A stretch of 64,000 nt of DNA from Owenia fusiformis (taxonomy: Eukaryota; Annelida; Polychaeta; Sabellida; Oweniidae). The position numbers and the translations under genes were made by a program. Below are positions 27,401-39,400 of the stretch, one piece after another. Each line of letters starts with the position of its first letter. The first letter of the stretch is position 1. The notes beneath the pieces are model-generated. The model was not told where the DNA came from. It worked only from the letters and a program-made list of their open reading frames with translations, and did no database searches. The DNA lies in contig CAIIXF020000001.1 in assembly GCA_903813345.2 (NCBI GenBank), forward strand, positions 43,429,366-43,493,365, given 5' to 3'.

Positions 27401-30400
27401 TTTGATAGGGACATTAATAAGAGACATATTAAAGATATTCTCCTATCATGGGATCAGTTATTACAAGCAAACCGCAATTCATTCCACATGATCAGCGAAA
27501 TTGAAATTATTGACTAGGAATTGACAGTTCATGACCCTCATAAATTTACGGAGAATGACAAATAGCCAATAATAAAGGCTAAAAATAACAGAATGCTTCT
27601 AATACAGTAATGTCACAGTAGTCATAATTAGTATACTACAATTAAACCTGTTTAACGTGGATGCTACAGGAACTGGCTGAAATGTTCACAATGAGAGATA
27701 ATTCATGAAGAGGTTCAGTTAAAGTAGGAGTCAATGATACATCCTAAACACAGAACCATTTAAAGTATTCATATTTCTGGGTGTTCACTTTGGAAAGGTG
27801 TTCACATAATCAGGTTTTACTGTATTCTCAAAGAGAATATTGATTGGAGGAGTAGAATTAACAAAGAATGAAAAGAGACGCTCGCTAGATTTCAGATTAG
27901 TATTAGTGTCAGCAATCGTTTTTCTCATGAAATATTCATGAAATATTTATTCTCATGAATTTTGATTTCAATATACATGTAGTTCTTGAGGCATCTCATA
28001 CTTTGTATAAATACTAAACATGTATGTTTTTTTTACAGTTCATATTTGAAGTCATATTTTTGGACTACCTACTACTACATCAATATTCAATATTGAAGAC
28101 TGGTCTTGAATTGATTTTTTATTTGGCCAGTTGATAATAGAATTGCATAAACAGTAAACAACTGCATAATATGTATTTATGATTCAGAAGGATGACCTTC
28201 CTCCATCTCAACAATTGATTTCTATAAATATCTAGGGTGGAAAACTCCTATTTTCATAGCTCTGCCAGCCCAAAGTTGGTCAAAAATGTCTCATTTTCAT
28301 AAATTTTCTCATTTCCATGTGGGTGCAAATTGGTTTTTAATACAGATATGGGTGCAAGTACATTTTCAAAATCTCAAATGGGTGCAGAATCTACTGGCAC
28401 AAGATGGCGTGATCAAAGAACATAATCACCTTCTTCTATAAATCTAGATTCTGGAGCAGCGATGATGAACATCTATAGCTAGCATTGACAAGAAAACTGA
28501 ATCAAATACTTAACTAACTATTTTATTTTACTTCAAATTTACATGCAATTCCTTAACACAATTGACTCAATATAGAAGAGCTGATGAATTTTCATCGTCA
28601 ACATGGAAGTATTACATTGAACTTCACTTTCCCATCTTGGATTATTTGATTACTACAACAAAATGTGCCAAGTGAAAAGAAAAATTGATATTGGAGATAT
28701 AAGACTTGATGAATAACTGCATAAAATTAATGTTCCATGTTCACCATCAATGTCAATATCCAATCATATTTCTCAATTGAGGACATGAATCTAAAAGGCA
28801 ATGTATGTACTGGTCTACCCAGGCCCGTAGCCAGGATTCGCCAAGGGGAGTTTACTTTTGACAACTTTGGCCAAAAAAATGGCCAAAATCATAAATCAGA
28901 ATGGTGAAAAACTGCATGATTTTGAAAGAATGTTTCTGGGGATTCGAACCTGGCTACCTATCGCAAAGGTCTGATCTCTTCATAGTGTGGCTAGCCAATA
29001 GGGATCCAGATCAGGGCAGAACTCGACCAGCTTCATTTTGATAAATTTAGTGTTTAGATTTAACATATATATCTTCACAAATCATGGATATAAAAAATGA
29101 ACATTTGACTATGTTTACCTTTAACAACCCCCAAATCATTTGTAAAGAGCCCCAACCAAAGAGGTAGGCATGACATCTCTCTTCTTTACTATGATCAACT
29201 GGCATTTCATCAAAACAGTTAATGAAAGAAAACATGTGTGTATATCTTAGTAAATTGTTATGCTTCACAGGGCACTTGGGGTCAGGAATGCAGTGCCTTT
29301 GTTTTAAAATAGATATGAAAGATCTACCTTGACCTTAGCTGATCAATTATAAACACATGTATAAAGTCATATGTTAAGATATGTGAGAATTAGGAAGTAA
29401 ACATTTCAATATTTCTAGGCTTCTAGCATAAGCAGAGATCGGCAGAGAAATAGTTCAATTACTTTGACAGTCAGACTATAATCCATTCTATAAAAAACAT
29501 TTATTTCAATTTGCCACAGTAAATGACATTACCAGGCTATTACCACATACGAGATTGAATCTTTAATATCTCTTTTGCCTTGTGTAAATGAAATTAGACT
29601 TTCCTGAAATCTTGGCCTTCAATGACTGCATCTGTTAACATCTTAGAGAATATTAATAAGCCAAGGTGACAGGGAGATTAACTTGTCATGAGGTCATGGT
29701 GCATCCATGATGGAAACATACTGTATAAGTGGTCATTTTGCCTAATCATTTAATTTGCCTATTTCCTAATTTTTACCAGGTTCGGAAAATTAAATGTCGG
29801 AAATATTGTCTTTATAATGTTATCCAATGGGAGGTTTCTTGTCATTAGGAAAATTAAAATTAGGAAAATGATGAAATTTGACCATTCGGAAAATTAACCA
29901 CTCGGATTAAATACCACTTATACAGTATTGTAGATGTACCAGTACATTGTGGAGTATAGCCTGTTGGTTTCATCTTCACCTTCTCACTCTTCACTATACT
30001 CCAAAGGGAGCCGAGTGTATGACTTAAGGTTTGAAAAAATATTCTTACTTTGATGAACCCTTTAAAATGTATTTTAGAACAATAAATAATTATGTATCAA
30101 TTATCTATGCAAGATGTGTCCATCCCATTTCTCCTTTAAAAATGTTCTCACAACCTTGGTACAAAGAAAAAAAAAAAAAAACATACTTGCCAACTGATAT
30201 TCAATAGTACATGTAAATACAATGTACATTTGATAATCATAGACCCTGAGTATCGCCATATTTGTACAACTGTTAGACACTGATACATTCAGACTTAAAT
30301 GTCAATCAGCAAAAAAACAGATCCATCCACAATCCCAAAATTATGCAGGCATCATTGCATTTGGACAAATCAACCCGTAAATCCAGTGATTATCTACAAT

Positions 30401-33400
30401 ATTGAACATACCAGACATGACATACACCATTATTATAAAATATCATACTAGTTCATCATTAAATCAAATCAAAACATCCAAACCAAAAGTGATTTTATTC
30501 ACTGAACCAAAATCAATCAGTCAACAAAAACATTATGTATACCAGGTAAACATTCTCACTGAAGTTGTGTCCCTTCATGATTATGACAATAGTTCATGTT
30601 TTATTCAGGGCATAAAGTGAATTACATGGAGTAAATTTCTCATGGGAGTCCACATGGGTACCTTGTACTGAAAGGTTAGGCCTCGGACAAACCACTGCTC
30701 CTGCATGCCTATGTTAAGCACTGATGCTGGGTCCATACTGCACCCACATTGTAATTGTCTTTCTGTACTGGATAAAGCATAAGAATGAGATTTTATAAGA
30801 AATAATACACCGAAGGCCGAAGGCCTGAGGTTATTATTTCTTATCAAATCGAATTCGAATGCTTTATCTTACTTAAATCACACACATTCTTATTACAGGT
30901 AAATGGTATATTGCAGGTAAATGGTCAATGATCTAATCTGGAAAATTTTATTTCTTTTGTGTTGACTGTTCATGTAGGGGTAAGTGGTTTGATACATGTA
31001 AGTGAGTGAGTTCTTTTGAGTTGACTGTTCATGTAGTTATATAGCCAATTAATTGTAACAACAAAAAGAGTTGGTCGCATTGACCTCATGAGTGTGAGTT
31101 GATGTAAGTGACTGAGTGGGCTATAATTAGTCTAGCTTCAGTGCACTAGGTGACTGTCCAGTCCAGAACATTGCATTTGAATACAGCAGAATATTTGTAA
31201 GTAAGATAAGATCAATGATGTAGATAACAACAAAAATTGATAAATTGTTTTATTCTAAAGAATGCACAGTAACAAGAGAAGGGTACATGTATTTTTGTAT
31301 ATTGTTTTTAGGGAATGAAAACTATCAAAAACTGTCAATGGTCATTTATGTCTCACTTGTTTTTGATAGCTTGCCAAGTGTACATTCTTTAAAAACAATA
31401 GAAAAATAATGCACTTTCCTTTTGATAAAACCATACATTCTTAAAAATAAACCACAGCAAATTCTATTGTGTTGCTACCCAAGTGGGATTTAATATGAAA
31501 TACTTCAGACAAGATTATAGATTAAAGATGTAGTTCAAACGTTTATCAAATTACATGGGTGTCCTATCTTAATAAAATCCTTATACTATAAACATATCAC
31601 ATAAATAAATAAAAAACAAAAAAAACATGTTCTGTTATTAAGTAAAGCATAATAGAAAATTGCCGATATTTGCTTCATTTATTGTACCTGTTGACCTCTG
31701 AAATCCAAATACATCATCAGAGGGAGGGGGGTTCAGCCTCGTTTTGGAATTGCTTGAGTTCGCCATTGAACAAAAAACTTTTTTCAAAACTGAAGACAAA
31801 ACGAGCCTTAGTAGTACTAAATGCCGAATAGGTGTGTGGTGGGGAGCTGTAGCAACGTGCCCCGAGAGGGGATTTCGTTGTTTAGATGGCCAAAAGACCC
31901 CAAGATGTCCCGATTGTGGTGTAACTTTGTGAAAAATACGAGGCGGGATTTCACTCCCAGTGAGAAAAGCAGAGTTTGCTCTGCTCATTTCAACCCAGAT
32001 TGTTTCGATGTAAATGAGACGAAAAATGCCATACTCTTATCGATGGGACAGAAACCCATGTAAGTAAGATCTATAAGCAGTATTTGACAGAGTTTGTGTG
32101 ATTATTTAGTGTGAATATCACCTCGGGAATCTGCAAATTTGAACCAGGAAATAAAAAATATTTTTCGTTTTTTAATATTTATTTCCCATGTTTTCCGAAT
32201 TCCTTTCACCATAGAGGCTCCTCAAATGGTCACATGTACCGATCCACTGGTATGATTGGTTGCAGGGGTGGATCTGGGAATCAACAGGGGGGGGGGGCAA
32301 GGCCCAATTATGCCAAAAAGGCCCACTTATTTGGGCCCCGAGTGCTTTTTGGGCCCAATTTTTTTTCTGACCCCCCCCAGATCTGCCAGTGGGTTGGTAC
32401 CAGGGGGTTTGTAGAACTCTTGTCCAATTTTGTGCACAAAATGGTTCAAACCTGTTTCTATTATTTTGTTAATTTTACAGAACATGACATGTTGTTTGCC
32501 AATCTTATATTTGTAGGCCTCGGACATTGAAAAATGATGCAGTGCCCACAATCAAGACTGACACTCCAAAGTCGCCAACCCCATGTGCGGCTCCAGCCCC
32601 ATGTGCGTCTCCAACCCCATGTGCATCTCCAACCCCATGTGCGTCTCCTAGTAATACATGTACTCCAAAGAGAGGTGCTTTTTTGAAAAGAGTAAGTAAT
32701 AAAGGAAAGCTTCCTTTACCCTGTAAATAGATTATTTATCACCATTTCCAAACAATGGTGGTTTGAAAGCCCATAGTTTGAAATATTGTCTAGATACATA
32801 TCCCTTAAAATTTGTATATTTTACATTTTGTATACTGTCATCCACTGATGTGTGGCCTCTTGTAAATTCACTTATGTAAGAAAATCCTCACTTCAGCTAA
32901 TCCACTGCTCATTTATTTATTGCTCAGACTGTATTTGATTCAGAGGATTGGGCAAATTTTGAAAATTTTTCTACTATTTAACTTGCCGGATTGACCCATC
33001 AGTAAAATATGGATATTTTAGGGCTAGGAATTCATGGGTTACAATCCAAATATTTTAAGAATTTACACAATGTTTTAGGCTCATCAAGATGCTCTCAAGA
33101 ATGCCCTTGATATGACCCCCTGGAGCCCTGTCGCTGTCAAGGCCAAGATCCAGAGAACAACTACTCCGTCTCCCTGTCATTATATCCCTGACTGTCCAAC
33201 CAAAGAAGCTGCATCACAAGCACAGGTTACCACAAAATGTGCCAACACACAAGTCACACAAGTCCAACTTCACTTAACACGTGTGAAGCAAGTCCAGACA
33301 ACCAAAGTTAATCTCAGGAACGCAGGTAATTGTCATTACATTTTTACAAAATAACTCAAGTCAACATTTTTCGACCTAGTGGAGAGTTACCATAGTAATA

Positions 33401-36400
33401 AAAATAAAACATGCGTAAACTCTCTGCACTAATTGTTGCACCTTTAAATAGGAAAAGTGGATCCCCAGATATTTCAAGTACAGTATGTGATAATAATATA
33501 CATGAGCACACATTTTCAGGTGTCCAAACTTTACCTGAGGCCAAACCTTCAACTATGTCCATCAGTACCCAGACAAATACAATAGACGAGTCATCAGATG
33601 AGGAATCAGACGATGAGCCAATGGAGGACGATGCAATGGATCCAGACTGGGAACCCAAACCTGATGATTATGACGATGATGAAGACTCTATGACAGAGGA
33701 TGAAGACTTTGAAGAGGATCATACAATAAAAAGGTAAATTCGATTTTGAGCACAATGATAAATACCCCCTTTCATTTAGTTTTAATGCCTTGCAATGCAG
33801 AGCTTTCATTAGCAGCAGGCAACTAGTGTTTTTAAAAATGGACACCCATTATCGTATTATGAAAGAAAAAAGTGTGGGATTGCCAAGGATTAATTTTTCT
33901 CATTTCAAATATTTTGAGATTTAAAAATCTTTAAAATTGAACCCTCCAATGACTGTATCATGTCCCACTTAGGTGGGTATGAGGTAGGAGGTTTTTTATA
34001 CAAAGCCCAAATTAAATAGAAGTACAGAAGTTTGATAATATGATGATTGAAGTAAATTCTCATTTCAGGCAACAGTTTGATGACACTTCTATGTTCATTG
34101 TCCAGCTGTCACAGTTAATGACCCTGTTCACTTTGTGTTTCCACTGCAAAAGCAGTGAAACGTCAGTCATTGTTGATGGAGTTCAGGGTACCATGCTTGG
34201 CCTGAGACAGCTTTGCAACACCTGTGGGAAGTCATTTCTATGGAGTTCCCAGACTCTCTTCCATGGTATTGCTAGGGGAAATATCTTCCTCTCTGCCAGT
34301 ATCCTATTCACAGGTACATACATACAATATGTTAAGGTATTTTATAGTATCCAGACCTGCCAACCTCAAATGAAAAATTAGTGGGAGATTTAAAAAAAAA
34401 TTGTGGTACTTTTTATGGGAGATTTTTCCCAAATCTGGTATCTGAGTGTTGAACTTTGATAACTGAAGTTCTCATTTAGAGGGTTCTTGCTGTATTACTC
34501 TACAAGGAATTCTACAGATCATTTAAATATCTCTTGTAGCCTTACATTATTTATGGATTTGATTTTGATTGATTGAAGTACACTATGTGTAGGAGAACAA
34601 AAGCATTTACTGTTGATAGATTTCACTACAGAGAAATGTTTACTAACACATTCACATATCAATTATGACATTAACAACTGATTATCTGTAATTAAAGGTT
34701 CAACTCCAACAAAGACCCTAAGGCAGCTAAAGTGTTGGGGGGTTCAGGCGTACAGCCGTTCAACATTTTTCTACCATCAGAAGAATTACCTACATGGTGA
34801 GCATTAATATCTTTAAATTAATATATAACACCTGTGTATTCAATAAAAAATGAATGATGTGGCCAAACTTGTTTTAATTTGTTTTGATAGGGCCAGATTC
34901 TCTAATTTGATGGTAAAAAACTACCCATAGATAGATGGTATTTGAAACTCACTGAGGTTTTTAATTCTCTTTTTTGAAGCATCTGATCTAGTTTACTGCA
35001 TGATTGAATGTTTGGAAACTTTAATTAGGGAAAATGTGAAATTCAAAATTCAGGTGCAATCCGTAGACTATGGAAAAAGCAACAGGAAGTCTTGTTGGAA
35101 ACAGCTGCAAAATCAGGCATGATCGTAGGGGGAGATGGAAGATGTGACAGTATGGGCCACTGTGCCAAGTATGGCTCATACTCGCTCATCGACATGGTCC
35201 GGAATAAAATTGTAGCTCTAGAACTTGTACAGGTACAATGAAAAAGCTGGTGAATCTGTTGATATGCAGTTTGTGTTTAGCTTGCTTCGTTTACTGTTCA
35301 GCTAAAATAATATTTTCATTTTCAGAAAAGTGAAGGGACATCACCATCGAGCTCCCCTTTTGAATTCCAAGATAGTATACACATTTGTTTCCTATGTCTA
35401 ATTTTTCAGTCATTTTACTATGTTTAATTTTCAGTTAAGTGCCACTGCAGAGGATATGCAGTTTGTGTCTAGCTTGCTTCATTTACTGTTCAGCTAAAAT
35501 AATATTTTCATTTTTAGAAAAGTAAAGGGACATCACCATCGAGCTCCCCCTTTGAATTCCAAGATAGTATACACATTTGTTTCCTATGTCTAATTTTTCA
35601 GTCATTTTACTATGTTTAATTTTCAGCTAAGTGCCACTGCAGAGGATCTTCTTGAAACAAATTAGAGGTGTGGAATATTTTGTTCATCACCAGCAATAAC
35701 ACTTAAAAATGCTAAATAGTAGTGGTGTCAGGTTTCAATCGGTTAACTGGTTAACCACCGTGTAAAATTTTAATCCCTATAAATTCCTGCGCTTACATTG
35801 CATAGTAATCTGTTTGTTTTTCAAGTAAGTTTTTTTTACGTAAAACTTGAGGAATGTAAAAAATGAACGCCAATATAACATTTCTTCTAAAAGATTTTTT
35901 TCAACATTCAAGATCTCATTTGAAATCATCATGTTATATTTCCCCCGGTTAACCGACTTCACCGGTAAAGACACCCAGTTAACTGGTTAATGCTCAAGCA
36001 GTTAATTGACAACACTACTAAATAGTCTCCCATACATCCCTTTATAATCTGAGGTAGTTCAATTTTTGGAATTGAACTTAATCCTCATAATCATTGATTC
36101 ATGGAAGTTTCTCCCTGTTCATATTTCTTTACCTGATGATTTTCAGAAAAATGAAGTAGCATCCTCCAACCACATGGAACTTGAAGGCCTGAAACGGTGC
36201 AAAACTTCCCTGGGAATGTCTAAGGTGAAGGCATTTATAACGGACCGGCACATGATGGTGAATAAGTGGGTTAGGGAGTGCTGGAAGGGTGTCAAACATT
36301 ACTTTGACATATGGCATGTCTGCAAGTCCCTGAAGAAAAAACTTATGAAATTGGCCAAGAGGGCAAATGGTACGCTAGTAGGAATTTGGCTGAGAAGCAT

Positions 36401-39400
36401 AATCTCCCACGTCTATTACGTGGGGGCAACATCCAATGGTAGGTGTATATACAACGGATCAAGTAACTTTTGAACATTGCCTCACTTTTATGAACCAACT
36501 ATGTACATTTAGATTATTTAGATATCCCCTAAATTGTTTGAAATGAACATTTACAAGTTTTGTAATGGGAATAATAAAACTGTTCACTTTTTTTAACAGT
36601 TGCATATTTCAATAGACTAGATGCGAGTAGAAATAATCTTGATTTACGTCATCAAAAATTCAGTCAAACTGATGTCATATTTGGAATCTACATGTAGAAT
36701 TACATCTAGAAATGTGGTTTTGAAAAGAATTTATCAACTTTGAAAATTTAATTTTCTTTGAAAATGTGACTTCTAGGTCGGGGAGATTCCCCATAGAGCC
36801 CATGTTGTAAAATCACAAAAAGTGAAATATCTTTTCTTGTGTTGGGCAGATAATATTTTCTTTTACTGGGCATATTTTAATTTGTATAAATATCAGATAC
36901 AAAAGGGTAATATGAAAAGTGAGCAACTAAAACTGATGAATATTCAAGTTTAGGGAATTTTGTAATACCCCACCATGTTATTTCCCCCAACTCAGCCACC
37001 TGGTGGCGAAACTTGTAACTACCTACTCGCATCTGAGTAATTGGCTTCAATTCCTTTTTTTATTTATTTATATATTTCTTCAATTCCTATCACACATGAA
37101 CATTTATTTTCTATCTATTTCAGGGGATAAAGAATTGGCCAAGGAAAAATGGGTTGCCATCACCAACCATCTAATAGATGTCCACAAGCACAGGGGACAT
37201 GTCCATTTTAAAGAATGTGACCACCCATTAAACTATGCTAGGACCAAGGATTACTTTACACCAGGTAATCAGTAAAAATCTTTTCCATTTCCATCCACAG
37301 TCTATGTTGCACCTTTAAATTGGCGTTCTGGTCTTGGATTGTGATATTGGTTCTTGAACGGTGGGGGAAAGGGGGTATTAGATATTGTTTCTTTTCATGT
37401 TAGATCATGGTTTTGAGATATATGGGGTTTGTTTTTCTCATCTGGCATGCACTTAGCATTTCTTTTTTCTTGTTGAGTTCCATTGCAACTTTTGCTCCTT
37501 TCCCTTTGGCACTTGTGCTTAGATATATATATGTTAGGAGGCATAATACTTTATGATGCAATTGATTATCCATCTAAATATTCATAGTTTCATGAAATCA
37601 AAAGATCAGCGCATTATCAAGATGTTTGATTTGAAGCAGTCTCAGTATTTTCAATTTTTTTAGGTACTGAAGTATATGAAGACCTAACATCTTTGCTTAT
37701 GAATAGGAAGCTTGTGAAGGATATTTCGAGAGTGTCTCCATGTGGCCAAACAGCATCTTTGGAGGGGTACCATGCTTTGGTATGCCACTTCGCCCCAAAA
37801 ATGTACCACTTTGGCTATGAAGGGATGAAAAGCAGGTAGGCCTAACAATGTTTCTCAAGTGTATACAGTTTGGCAGAGAAAAGAAATTTCATTAAACTAT
37901 GTTGTTAACCCTTAAATGGTTAGGGGCAAAGATCTGCCCCCCCCCCCCCCTTAATCGTTATTCTCTAACTGTTTAAGGGCAAACTCTCATTAAAATGAAT
38001 TTGAAAATTTGATATCTCCTTTCTTGCTGTATTGTTTTGAAACTCATACCCTGGTCTAAGTACTTTCACAAAGGTGAGCGGTGGAATTCAATATCTTTAA
38101 CAGTGTAAAAGTCCAAATATTTTGGAATGTTAAAGTTATATGTATCAATACAATAGCCAGATTTGCCCAAGGTTGTTTAACTTTTCCACAAATTCTAGAG
38201 GGAGTTGATTTTGGACAAGTTTTGCCCTAAATGACATGACAATTGCTCATAATGTTTGAAAAACTGCTACGAGTCTGCAAATGTTGTATAATTATTTAAA
38301 TACTAATCATTGGTTAATGCATTATGACTTTTTCAGACTTCAACTTGCTGCAATTCACTACAATGAGAATGCGGGTAGAGCATATGGAAGGAAGAAAGAT
38401 GGTACTATCAAACTTAATTTGTTCTACCCAAGGAACAAGGTTCACGAGGCCACTGTGAGAGAAGTCAGATCAAGAATGACATTCAGTAGGTAGCACTCTG
38501 AAATGCCCTCGCAAAGTTACTCTAGATTGGGTTAATTTGGCGCCCGCTTTAATTTGGCGATCTTGAAAAATGGCGGCCTTAACTCGTTATTTTAAGATTT
38601 TTGCTGTAACTGGAAAAATAGTAAAGTGTTTTTGGTCATATTTAGTATTGAATACTATAAGCATAGCACACTGTCTAATGACACTTTTGGTAGAAGGCGC
38701 CCATTTTTCAAAATGGCCACCATTTTAACATATTCTACTATAACCCAAAAAGTAGTGGAGCGATTTTGTTTATATTTGGTATGTGAATACTAGAAGCTAG
38801 CATACTGTCAAATGAAACTTTTGGTAGAAGGTGGCCATTTCGAAAAATGGCTGCCATTTTAACATATTTTACTATAACTCAAAAAGTAGTGGATTGATTT
38901 TGTTCATATTTGGTATGTGAATACTATAAGCATGGCACACTGTCTAATGACACTTTTGGTAGAAGGCAGCCATTTCACCATTTTAACGTATTTTACTATA
39001 ACTCGAAAAGTAGTGGAGTGATTTTGTTCATATTTGGTTCGTGACTACTATAAGCATGGCACACTGTCTAATGAAACTTTTGGTAGAAGGTGGCCATTTT
39101 GAAAAATGGCTGCCATTTTTGCTATTAACTTTCGATGGAATTTGCTACACTTTGGCGTTGCTCTTGTCTATTTTCCAGCCTAATTTCATCTATCCAGTTA
39201 ATCATGCCACCTTTTGGTACTAAGAAGATCCTTTACTGGACACATTGTTGTGAATAACAATATTTTGAAATGTGTATCTTCGTGTTTGTTTTGAAGATAT
39301 TTAAAACAATGAATAGGCCTTAGTGGAACAAAATAAATTGATAACTACACACTTTTTATTTCAGACTATTATGAAGATCTCATGGCTGAGCTAGCATACC

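Larger units (their letters stand above)
26140..31820. other. ACK intron 1, part between exon 2 and the THAP gene
   Basis: No supported gene. Contains several short transposons listed separately (26778-26947, 27641-27821, 28820-28935, 29719-29927, 30771-30868), an (AAT)n run near 27017, a poly-A run near 30168 and a degenerate tandem pair of a GAGTTGACTGTTCATGTAG segment at about 30955-31040. Confidence 0.6.

Noticed and set aside
28925-29020. Possible minus-strand tRNA gene (exact B box)
   Set aside because: T stem and acceptor stem do not pair well and the anticodon arm is unclear; kept only as a SINE-like fragment.
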